Source: Laguncularia racemosa (lineage: Eukaryota > Streptophyta > Magnoliopsida > Myrtales > Combretaceae). Taken from it: a stretch of DNA of 64,000 nt. Below, piece after piece: positions 1-9,804 of this stretch. Numbering within the stretch: position 1 is the stretch's first letter; each line of letters starts with the position of its first letter. The notes beneath the pieces were generated by a model, which saw only the letters and a program-made list of their open reading frames with translations, was not told the origin of the DNA and did not search any database. The translations under genes and the position numbers were made by a program. The stretch covers positions 1,612,001 to 1,676,000 of the forward strand of contig JBBMOL010000133.1 in the NCBI GenBank assembly GCA_037954665.1, given 5' to 3'.

Positions 1-2457
1 TCCGAATTTTCTCTTTCCCTGTCCATGGCTCCACCGCTCCGCCACCGTCTTCTTCCTCCTTCAACCTCAGTATCACTATTATTTTTTGATGTTTCTATAC
101 ATGTTTTTGTTTTTTTATCCTTCTAAAAATGGCAAAAAAGAAGCATTATAGTTTGTAACTTCTATTTAACAAAACATCCAAACTTCTTATTCACCACACA
201 ATTTTCTTAAAAATAGAAACTAAATAAGAGAGTTGTAACTAAATAGACTTAAACTTAACTTTCTGTTGACAATGCCTAGGTGTATTGTATCTTTTCCCCT
301 TCTATCCTTTTTCTTTTCTTTTCTTTTTTTTTCAATTTTTTGGGCCAACTTTTCTTTCTTTCTTGAATAGCATGTTTTCACTATTATGTTCTTTTTTTAT
401 GTGTAACTGTATCTTTCAATTTTCATCCAATAAATAGTTGGAACTGGTATCTTTTTGGTAAGAACACTCGGTGCTTTTCCTTTTTTGTTCAGTTTCAGTC
501 CCCTCAAGAAGAAACTAGAAAATCAATGCTACATATATCCATGTGCGGCATCAGCCATTGAGTGAATATATATATCTCTGCTGACCAAAAGCAGATGAGG
601 CTATTGATGCCTCATTCCAACGTTTTATCGTGCTGATAATCCAAAAATTTCCTAAAAGATGCTTGTAATATACTCTAATTTCTCATTATTAAATTATGTA
701 TTTATTGATATCTATGAATACATACTGCTTTATATAAGGAATACTCAATGCAAGAGCTAGTTTATATGCAAGTCCGATATTCTCATATTTATTTTATCAT
801 AGTGTAACAAACCCTTTATTCTTATGAGATGCACAAGTTTCCTTACAATTACACGTTTTTCTTTCCCTATTATAGTTCTATTAAGAATTTCACTAATTTC
901 CTATCATCATCATGCTCATTCAAGACATTTTGAATCTTTTGGGATAAACATGAAATTTGGTTGCTAACTACCTGTTAAAATCAACATAAACACGTCATTA
1001 ATCGGATGTAGCAACAAGAATTTCATTAGAAAGCAAAATTTCTCTCCCCTTTTTTTGGTAATGAAATATAGAATTACAATATATATATATATCATATTAT
1101 TTAGGTGTTTACATGTTATATATAACATGTATAACAATATATACTTTAGATAGAAAGAATATATCACCGCTCTCGTGCTTATTTATTGGATAAGAATAAA
1201 TCATATTGATGTTCCAATTAATCGATAACAAAAGTATGTCTTGAAACATGTGTAGAATTTTTTTATTGGTATAATTTACTATTAACAAAGTAGTTTGCAA
1301 AGCAGATTAATAAAAAAATATGATATAAAGAGAGAGAGAAAGAGAAGAAACTTCTCGCCATCAGGAAAAAAATAGGTAGATTGTCTTCTTCTTCTTCTTT
1401 AGTATCTTATTTGTATTTATTTAAAATTTAGTATTTAAAAAACTATTTATCTATATTTTACCTTCATAATTATGATAAGAATGGTGATTGCAAAATGAAA
1501 TATGAAAAGTAAAAGTTCACATACTTTTAAAAGAAATGATTTAAAAAATATATTTTATACATTAGAAAAGGAAATATTAGTTGATATTTTTATAAAAATG
1601 AATAAAGTAATAGATAAATTTGTTTAAATTTCTTAAGATAATTAGGTATTTAATTTTATAAAAGGGATATATATGTATTTTTATTTGCATCTTTTTTGTA
1701 TCTTATTCTTAATAAATATATATATATGTTCGAACATATGTCAAGCGAATGCTAAACAAATGAAAAAATGATGAATAAAACAAGCCCTTATTTCAATATT
1801 AGGAAAGAGAAAGACTAAAATAAATAATATATATGTTGTAGGTTGAAGGTTATTTAGGTAAATCTCCATTGGTGAGGGCCAATTGAAATTCAGATTCCAC
1901 CCTTTTCAAATGTGGAATCAAATCCTCTTTATTTGAAGTCGGAATTGCACTTGTGGTTTCTATAAAAGTGCTTTTAGTTTAAAAAATGAAATAGAACTTA
2001 AAATCGTAATTCTATTTTTAGCCTATTCTCACATATAAAATGCACTATAAATAGAATGGACAACCAACTTTGTAAGCTTAACTATTTTCCAAGTACAATG
2101 GTTTCAATGAAGACCCTTATAATAGGAATGCTTTGTGTTTAGATTGGGTTAACATGTTGTTTTTTTGAGTTATTTAGGGGGGGAGGGGGTAGGTTAGAAA
2201 TTCCACCAAGCAAAAGAAGTTGATAATATCAAACTTTTGCTCATTGTTTTGATTTTATATTAAAAGTTTGAAATGATTAATATCACACTTAATCAAATGA
2301 TTCACTTGTAAAATTTTATGTCAATTGCTATATGTATTTGAATTCTCACCTTTGGTTAACTTTAGAAAAATGTGGCAATCCTTTATTAGTTGAAGAATAT
2401 AAGTGTGATGATGCTAAAAGTTTGACATTTTTTTTTTTTTAATTAGGTATAATATCC
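1..2457. other. AT-rich intergenic DNA, no gene seen
   Basis: No open frame here resembles a known protein. The stretch holds short simple tracts, such as TA-rich DNA near 1080-1092 and 1716-1728, a GA-rich tract near 1328-1350 and T runs near 2430-2440. It is the left flank of the TRIM element that starts at 2458. Confidence 0.6.
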
Positions 2458-2685
2458 TGTAATGATTTGACTAAAACTCCATCTACCAAAGCATTGTCCG
2501 TTTTAGTGCAGCACACCACACAGTTCTATCCCTTGGTGCAGCAGTTTCCTAAAGGATCACCCATTTATGGAGTGCTTTAGGTCAAGTATACTTAATTTCA
2601 GAGTTTCGACGAATTGCAGGACACTATACCAAAAGACACCTCATTGATTTAGAGTTATGTTAACTTCTATTTAAGGGATCTCATA
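2458..2685 (-). repeat. 3' LTR of the Cassandra-like TRIM
   Basis: 228 bp, the same length as its partner at 2873-3100. On the minus strand it holds AACTCTGAAATTAAG (2605-2591), which differs from 5S rRNA AACTCCGAAGTTAAG at two positions. It then has ATGGGTGATCC and CTGCTGCACC, equivalent to the 5S box C region and the 5S 3' end (spanning about 2564-2535). The expected terminal TG has mutated to TA at 2685-2684. Confidence 0.8.
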
Positions 2686-2858
2686 CCATTCCCCACTTGC
2701 ATAATTAACATCCTTGTTGGTTCATTACATAGGTTTCAAATCACACACTAAATAGCGAGGACTTTAGAGTTGCTCTCTTGTAGGCTTAAGAGGTCCCCCT
2801 ATACTATGGCACTTTACCCGGCATAGCATTTAGATCCCCCATTTCTGATTGGTGTATT

Positions 2859-2870
2859 GCTTTGATACCA
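2859..2870 (-). other. Primer-binding site of the TRIM
   Basis: The minus strand reads TGGTATCAAAGC, one base from TGGTATCAGAGC, the initiator-tRNA-Met primer site used by many plant LTR retrotransposons. It lies two bases from the LTR end. Confidence 0.75.
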
Positions 2871-2872
2871 CC

Positions 2873-3100
2873 TGTAACGACTCACCTAGAATTCCATCCA
2901 CTAAGGTATTGTCCACTTTAGCATAATACACCACATGGTTTTATCCCTTGGTGTAGCAAGTTTTTAGAGGATCATCCGTCCTCGTAGTGCTTTAGATTGA
3001 GCATGCGTAATTTTAGACTTTCGACGAATTCCAAACTATTACACCAAAAGATACCTCATTGATTTAAAATTCTGTTAACATTTATTTAAGGGACCTCACA
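2873..3100 (-). repeat. 5' LTR of the Cassandra-like TRIM
   Basis: Partner of the repeat at 2458-2685. The minus strand starts TGTGAGGTCCC at 3100 and ends GTTACA at 2873, next to the primer-binding site. The 5S-like part (about 3020-2950) is more eroded here (GCATGCTC, then GGACGGATGATCC). Confidence 0.8.
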
Positions 3101-3346
3101 TATCATATAGCCTTAAACTTTATTTATAAAATAAAAAATATAATGAAATGTGAGTTAGTGAACAAAAGAAAGATGAGTATAACCTAGGAAAATCCTTGGA
3201 ATGGGTTGAACCTATAATAATTTGTTTAAAAATGATGGTTGGGGTTGAAAATTTCAGTCCCCAATAATTTAACCTTCTACATTAACATTAAACCCCCTCA
3301 TTCATCATTGTTTATTATGTTGTTGCCATCCTCAACACCTGTATCC

Positions 3347-3508
3347 TCACGAACACAAGAATCTCTTGGCAAAGAAACTGAAATATGCAAGATTTGCGAT
3401 GCTTAGACCAGCGAAGAGGGGGTAATAGTAGTTAAGCCGACACTTGTTAAGGTCTTTACTATTGACCTAAGGTACATTCCTGTTTCTCCCTATCAAGCTA
3501 TGAGTGGT
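3347..3508 (-). pseudogene. NPF (NRT1/PTR) transporter pseudogene, C-terminal fragment
   Basis: This is the end of the NPF pseudogene whose main part lies at 8038-9804. The two parts were separated by the copia element at 3509-8037. The minus strand encodes a DLNKCRLNYYY stretch, then the last membrane helix (LFAGLSIANLAYFSFFAKRF), matching the usual NPF C-terminus, with a TGA stop at 3349-3347. A TAG at 3469-3467 interrupts the frame where the family normally has Trp. Removing the transposon and one copy of the target duplication restores a continuous reading frame across the junction, which shows the insertion hit the last exon. Confidence 0.85.
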
Positions 3509-3816
3509 TGTTAATGAATGATTCAAAGAATGTGGTCCACGTTTTTCTGTTTGCAACCGTTGTGTCAAACATGTTCTTCTCTATATTTATCCACTAGTGT
3601 TAATGTTTTCTATTTTTCTGATGTATTAGTTCCTATTTTATCTCTATATTTATCCACTAGTGGGGAGATGTTTGTTATTGTGTAAGCTTATTTATAAGCC
3701 TCGTTGACACTGATGAATAAGTTCCTATTCTTCTGCCTTTTTTCTAATTAGTTTTTCTATTCCTCTGTTTCCTCTAGCTATTGTAAAAAATATATCCTCT
3801 ATCTCTTAACCCAACA
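3509..3816 (+). repeat. 5' LTR of copia A
   Basis: 308 bp, starting TGTTAATGAATG and ending CCCAACA. Its two ends match the shorter 3' LTR at 7921-8037. The middle contains a local direct repeat of a phrase with TCTATATTTATCCACTAGTG (about 3581-3662). Confidence 0.88.
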
Positions 3817-3820
3817 AAAG

Positions 3821-3832
3821 TGGTATGAGAGC
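3821..3832 (+). other. Primer-binding site of copia A
   Basis: TGGTATGAGAGC, one change from the initiator-tRNA-Met primer site, four bases after the 5' LTR. Confidence 0.75.
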
Positions 3833-3862
3833 AAGGTTCATTTGTATCTAGGCGTAAAACTC

Positions 3863-6800
3863 ATGGCAACGAACAACAGTGTTGTGAATGTTTCTTAGCC
3901 AGCAATTCCTATCTTCATAGGTGAATGCTACGAATTCTGGAGTATAAAAAATGAGGACCTTATTTAAGTCTTAAGATTTATGGGACTTGGTTGAGCATAG
4001 CTATCGTGATCTAGATGAAGAGGTTAGGTTGAAAGAAAATAACAAAAAGGATAACAAGGCATTGTTCTTCATTTAACAAGTAGTTCATGATTCAATATTT
4101 TCAAAAATTGTAGCAGCAACCATAGCTAAAGAAGCCTGGACAACGTTCTAAACAGCATTTCAAGGTTCCTTCAAGGTAGTTACTATAAAGCTTCAATCTC
4201 TTTGTTGTGATTTCAAAACTTTACAAATGAAAAGTGGAGAGTTAGTACGAGATTTTATGACTCAAGTAGCTGGAATCGTTAATCAAATGAGGTCATATAG
4301 AGAAGTTATTTCTGATCAAACTATAGTTGCAAAGGTGTTGCGGAGTTTGACTCTAAGGTTTGATCATGTAGTTACAACCATTGAAGAATCCAAGGACCTG
4401 GCAACATACTCATTTAATGAACTAATGGGATCTTTGCAATCTCATGAGTCAAGATTGAATAAGGTAGATGAAAAGAGTGATGAGAAGGCATTCCATGTGA
4501 AAGGGGAGGTATCTAATAAGAAAAATGAGAAAAGAAGTACAACTAGTTGGGGATGTGGTAGAGGGAGATTCTTTGGACGAGGTGGTCATGGTAGAGGACA
4601 AGGTGATGAGTCAAATTATCAATTGCAATAGCAACAACAATGATGGAGTAAAGCTGGTGTTCAATGCCATTATTGCAAGAAGTTTAGGCGTGTGAAAGTT
4701 AAATGTTAGAAAAGAGAAAGGCAAGCAAGTTATGTAAAACAAGAGGAGGAGGAACTTAAGTTATTCATGGCCTATCATGAGCACATAATGAACATTAAAA
4801 ACATTTGGTTCTTGGACAGCAGCTACTTTAATCACATGATAGGAATAAAGTCATTGTTTAAGGAGCTCAATGAGTCATTTAAGATAAAGGTAAGGCTCGG
4901 TGATGATAAGCAAATGCAAGTAGAAGACAAAGGAACCGTAGCTGTCAATAATGGTTCTAGTAATGTTAAGCTCCTTTATAATGTTTACTTCATTCTTAAT
5001 TTATCTTAAAATTTGTTGAACATTGGGCAAATTATGGCTAGTGGGTATTCTATTTTGTTTGATGATGCTTCATGTGTGATTAGAGATAAAAAGTCAAACC
5101 AGATTATAGTTGATGTTTGTATGACACCAAATAAATTATTTCCATTTGAAGTTTTTTATGTTAAAAAGCATGCACTTGCTATCAAAAAAACTAGTGAATC
5201 TAGTTTATGGCATTTATAGTATGGGCTCTTGAATGTAAAGGGTTTGAGATTGTTGAGTTGAAAGGAAATGGTCTTTGGGTTGCTAAGAATTGAGTCATTA
5301 GATGTGTGTGAGGGGTGTGTATATAGCAAGCAACGTAAGAAACCATTTCCTACAAGGAAATCTAGAAGGGCATTTAATATAATTGAAATTGTTCATGTTG
5401 ACTTGTGTAGTCCCATGTAAATGAAGTCACTTAGTAGGAGTAGATTTTTTCGTTGTTTACAGATGATTTTAGTCGCATGAGTTGGGTTTATTTACTGTAA
5501 TCTAAGTCAGAAACATTTGAAAGCTTCAGGAAGTTCAAGGCACTTGTTGAGAAGCAAAGTGGAAGATCCATTAAGACACTGCAAACAGACATAGGTAGTG
5601 AGTTTTTATCTCGTAAGTTCACATAGTTTTGTGAGAAGGAAGGCTTGCATAGGCAATTAACTACTCCATACACACCATAGAAAAATGGCATGGTAGAGTG
5701 GAAGAATTGTACCGTTGTGGAGATGGCATGAAGTTTGTTAAAAGGCAAAAAAACTACCAAACGACTTTTAGGCAAAAGGTGTTGCAACTATTGTCCACTT
5801 GTTGAATCTATCACCAACAAAGGCTATTCAAGATATGACACCTTACGAGGTTTGGAGTGGTAGAAAAACTTAGGTAAGTCATTTGAAAGTGTTTGGTTGT
5901 ATTGCTTATGCTTTGGTTGATCCACATAATCGAAGAAAACTTGATAATAAGTCAACAAAATGCATTTTCATTGGTTATCGTAATGAATCAAAAGCATATA
6001 GGCTGTATAATCCTGTTTGTGCCAAAGTAATAATTAGCAGGAATGTAATTTTTAATGAAGAAACAAGTTAGCCTTAGCATGAGAATTCAGATGATATTCA
6101 ATTCAAAGTTCTAGCTAAAAGTGAAGCTCCACAAATTGAAGCACAACAACCTTCCTTGAGTTCATCTCCATCAGCTTCTCCAAGTTCATCTCCTTTAAGT
6201 TCAATTGATGGAAGCTTGTCATCTGTTGAAACTCTACTAAGAAATTTCATATCACTAAGGGGACTCTATGAGACAACACAAGCATTGTATGTAGTTGATC
6301 CAACAACATTTGAAGAAGCAATGGAGATAGAAGAATGGTAAAAAGCCATGAAAGAAGAATTTGTAGCAATTCGAAGAAATGAGATATAGGAATTGGTAAA
6401 GTTTCTTGAAGGCAAGAATGTTATCAGAGTTAAATGGGTCTTTAGAATAAAGTATCTTGTAGATGGTAGCATATAAAAGCACAAGGCTATGCTCGTAATG
6501 AAGGGATATTCACAGTAACAAGGAGTGCATTATGAAGATACTTTCTCCCCTATCGCACAGTTTGAAATGGTTATGAAGGGATATTCACAGCAACAAGGAG
6601 TGCATTATGAAGATACTTTCTCCCCTATCGCACAGTTTAAAATGGTTAGAACCCTTTTAACTTTGGCTGCTCAAATGAATTGACCTATGAACCAATTTGA
6701 TGTAAAGTCTACATTCTTAAATGGAGAACTAAAAGAAGAGGTGTATGTCTCACAACCTAAAGGATTTGTTGTTGCAGGCAAGGAAGAGTATGTGTACAAA

Positions 6801-7850
6801 TTGAGAAAAGCTCTTTACGAGTTGAAGCAAGCTCCTCGAGCTTGTTATAGTAAGATAGACTCATATTTTTGTGAGAATGGGTTTGAAAGAAGTAAGAATG
6901 AACCCAATATTTATCTAAAGAAACAAGGTGAAAATGATCTCTTCATTGTTTGCCTTTATGTTGATGATATGATTTATATGGGTTTTTCTTCTTCTCTTAT
7001 CAATGAATTTAAAGTCTGCATGAAAAAAGGTTTAAAATGTCAGATTTAGGCATGCTGCACTATTTTCTTAGGTTAGAAGTGAAGCAAGTTAAAGATGGGA
7101 TCTTTGTGTCATAAAGAAAGTATGTTGTTGGTTTACTTAAAGGGTTCAACATGTCAAATTGCAAAATTACGGCCACACCAATGAACTTAAATGATAAGCT
7201 ATAGGTTGATGATAGTACTAAACCAGCCAAGGCAAAGTATTTTAGAAGTTTGGCTAGAGGACTAATATATTTGAGTCATACAAAACCCGATATAGTTTTC
7301 ACAGTTGGAGTTATTTCCAGATTTATGCACTACCCTTCAAAGCATCACCTTGGAGCAGTAAAAAGGGTGTTGCGATATATTGCAAGAACAATTGATTTTG
7401 GGTTGTAGTATGGTTGTGTTTCAAAGTTAAAATTAGTTGGCTATAGTGATAGTGACTAGGCTAGGTGTTTGGAGGATAAAAGGAGCACATCAGGTTACAA
7501 TTTAATCTTGGAACAACTACTGTATGTTGGAGTTCAAAGAAACAATCAACTATCGTCCTGTCAACATCAGAAGTAGAATATGCAATTGCAACTGCAACTG
7601 CATCAACATGTCAAGCCATTTGGTTGAGGTGAATCCTTGAAGACATCCAACAAGAAAAAAAGGAAGCAATAGAAATCTATTGCGACAACAAATCAGTAAT
7701 TGCAATGGCAAAAAATCTAGCTTATCATGGAAGGACAAACACATGTTGATAATTGAGTTCATTTTATTAGAGAGCTAATTTCAAATGAATCAATTATATT
7801 GAAGTATTGCAATACAAATGAGCAGGTGGCTGACATTTAAAAAAAAAAAT
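3863..7850 (+). pseudogene. Decayed copia gag-pol polyprotein (element A)
   Basis: The frame starts at ATG 3863 and soon meets stops. The gag core is open at 4227-4631. A degenerate zinc knuckle (CHYCKK) follows near 4660-4707. The protease active-site area (WFLDSSYFNHM, normally DSG) is near 4785, and GAG-pre-integrase (LWHL) near 5207. Integrase remains span about 5400-5850, with TDIGSEF near 5588. Reverse transcriptase begins near 6420. YVDDM is present near 6957, so this catalytic motif is intact even though surrounding frames are broken. RNase H remains extend to about 7850 and include a YCDNKS motif near 7680. In-frame stops and frameshifts throughout make the element non-functional. 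Confidence 0.88.
6498..6647 (+). repeat. 75-bp in-frame tandem duplication in copia A reverse transcriptase
   Basis: The unit at 6498-6572 is repeated at 6573-6647 with about two substitutions. It encodes the conserved KGYSQQ...YEDTFSPIA segment at the start of the reverse transcriptase, so 25 codons are doubled. One substitution turns a Gln codon (CAA) into TAA in the first copy. Confidence 0.95.
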
Positions 7851-7920
7851 CACTTCCTCAAGATAAGGATGTTTATTTTAGATCTTCGCTTGGTGTTTAC
7901 AACTTTGAATCGTGGGAGAG

Positions 7921-8037
7921 TGTTAACGAATGATTCAAAGAATGTGGGCCCTGTGGATGAATAAGTTCCTTTTCTTCTGCGTTTTTTTTTTTAATCAGCT
8001 TCTGTTTCAACTATATCCTCTATCTCTTAGCCCAACA
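7921..8037 (+). repeat. 3' LTR of copia A, internally deleted
   Basis: 117 bp, beginning TGTTAACGAATG and ending CCCAACA. It matches the first and last parts of the 5' LTR but lacks about 190 bp between AATGTGG and GATGAATAAG. A purine-rich GTGGGAGAG just upstream (7912-7920) is the likely polypurine tract. Confidence 0.85.
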
Positions 8038-9804
8038 GTAGTGCTGACAAAAGTAGATGTCAAGTAACTTGCAATAGCCAACGAAAGAAAATTTATAGCC
8101 CTTCCGACAGTCCTCAAGTTCTCCGGCACATGCGAAGTCAGCAATTCCAGTGCTGCAACAGCTGCAAAGGCGTCAATTAAACCGGACTGCACAAACTGTG
8201 GCACAAGCCAGGCCAAGCTCAATGGTGCAGCGAAGGACTCGTGCTGTAACGCCATGTCTCGGCACTTCCTAGCATACAAAGGATAGCCATGACAATGCCT
8301 ATGTTAATCTATTGTCAACTTCTTGCTTCTTTTCCCAGTAAGCTTGTAGGTAATCCATGGCACGATGCCTTTGTAAAAAAGGATACATGTCGAAACGGTA
8401 ATGAAAGAACGTAGTATCAACCAGGTTGGAGGGATTTGTAAACCCTGTCCAATCGTATGGTCCATTTGAAATACTTGAAGAATCCCAATTACATTTTGTG
8501 ATCCGTGGCCAGGAAACATACAACACCTGATAACCAGGCCGGTCCGACTGCTAAAAGGCATTTTAACTGCTCTACTTGTTGCAGAGTACAAAGCCTCCAT
8601 GGATTCTTCGCCTTAACCTGGCCGTCGAGTTCACTTGACTCATCAATCACTGGAGCAGCTTTGTCAAGGAACTTCAACCTATCAGTATGCACAAGCTTTT
8701 TCATCTCCTGACCGTCATCGGTGAGATTCTCATCGTAGTAAAAGGCCATGCCAATAACCCACTGACAAGGCCCATGGCGTTCCCTTCAGGATGCGACGAT
8801 TACTTTAGCCATATTGAAGTAGAAGCTTCCTTGGGGCTTTAAGTAGATGTTAGTGTGGAATCCGAGCAAGAAGATGAATATGGAGAATGCCAAGCAACCG
8901 GTCGGAATGGCATCACCTATTAGCCAACTGATCTTCGTCTGGATATGGATAACTACAGTGAGAGCAAGCATCATTGAAATTGTGAAGGACAAGTACCACC
9001 AGCTATAGAAGCTTTCCATCTGTCTGCTCCTTTGCTTGCTATAAAGGAATTGGTCTGTCCCAAAAGTAATACAGCACGGCCGAGTCCCTCTAGCTCCTAT
9101 AGCCACCAACACGAGACCTATGAGCAGGACGGTGAGGTGGCTGCTGTTTGGCTGCTCACAATCCAGTTCAGATCCTCTGCATGAAGCGGGTCTCAATTGC
9201 ATTACACCGGCGGTCAGTGTCAACACCCCCATTCCCTGAAAAATCAACCGAAAACGTTAAAAGCTGGTCTACAAAATTGTTGCTGTTGCACGATGAAGAG
9301 ATTGTTTTACCAGGAAGGTCGCCGTGCAACCATAGAGGAGTGTGCGAAACCGACCTAAGTACTTCTCGGCGATTAAAGCACCAAGCAATGGCAAAATATT
9401 GCAGGAACCAGACCAAATACTGACCAGATTGATCAAGAACACACCATTGAGATTGTACTTTGCTTTAAGACACACGAACAGATCCAAAAGCAAACTCAAT
9501 GATGCCGCCCTCTCAAATGATTTATTCCCTTCGAAATAATTCATACGCAAAAACCAAAAACAAAGAGAAAAAAAAAAAAATAGATACACCAAACTGGGAA
9601 AATAAATTCATTAGGAGAAATATGCGACGTGAAAAGAAAATTATGTGAAAGAAAACATTAGGATGCTCATCTTATTTTTCTTTTTGATTTACCAAGTATA
9701 TAGAAAACAGATCTCCATCCTCCTTTTGGAGAAACAGAAAGCATTGGGTTTTCCATGTCTTTATTTCGTCTTTCCTCCTTGATGCCTTCTCTTCTCTTGT
9801 CCAT
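8038..9804 (-). pseudogene. NPF (NRT1/PTR) transporter pseudogene, main part with three exons
   Basis: NPF proteins are proton-coupled 12-helix carriers of nitrate, peptides or hormones. Exon 1 (9804-9693) starts at ATG 9804 and ends in GGWRSVFYIL before GTAAAT. Exon 2 (9528-9311) carries KSFERAAS, where the family ExxER motif has lost its first Glu, and IWSGSCNILPLLGA. It ends at GTAAAA. The second intron is 75 nt (9310-9236, ending TTTTTCAG). Exon 3 starts at 9235 and includes GARGTRPCCITFGTDQF, NPWRLCTLQQVE and LVPQFVQSGLIDAFAAVA. Damage in exon 3 includes a TGA at 8788-8786 and frameshifts near 8500, 8305 and 8275. Copia A interrupts it at 8037, and the tail is at 3508-3347. By eye it is closest to the NPF1/NPF2 groups. 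The combined defects exclude a full carrier. Confidence 0.9.

Larger units (their letters stand above)
2458..3100 (-). mobile_element. Cassandra-like TRIM retrotransposon, complete but degraded
   Basis: Two diverged direct repeats of 228 bp (2458-2685 and 2873-3100) flank only 187 bp of internal DNA. Read on the minus strand, the LTR begins TGTGAGGTCCC and ends CGTTACA. A primer-binding site, TGGTATCAAAGC, follows at 2870-2859, and a purine tract (AAGTGGGGAATGG) precedes the left LTR. Flanks TATCC (2453-2457) and TATCA (3101-3105) look like a 5-bp target duplication with one mismatch. There is no coding capacity, as expected for TRIMs. Both LTRs contain sequence resembling the 5S rRNA internal promoter, the hallmark of Cassandra TRIMs. 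The family name is by recognition of this hallmark, not by database search. Confidence 0.8.
3509..8037 (+). mobile_element. Ty1/copia LTR retrotransposon A, degraded, inserted in the NPF pseudogene
   Basis: The element has LTRs at 3509-3816 and 7921-8037 and a primer-binding site at 3821-3832. Decayed gag, protease, integrase, reverse transcriptase and RNase H follow in Ty1/copia order. Flanks GTGGT (3504-3508) and GTAGT (8038-8042) are a 5-bp target duplication with one mismatch. The 3' LTR has lost about 190 bp relative to the 5' LTR. Many stops and frameshifts show an old insertion with no autonomous capacity. Confidence 0.92.

Noticed and set aside
8505..9539. Plus-strand open frames opposite the NPF exons
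   Set aside because: They are antisense to well-recognised NPF coding sequence and have no domain of their own.
9534..9592. Upstream extension of the NPF exon 2 frame (MVYLFFFF...)
   Set aside because: It is the translated pyrimidine-rich end of intron 1; exon 1 at 9804-9693 joins in frame at 9528.
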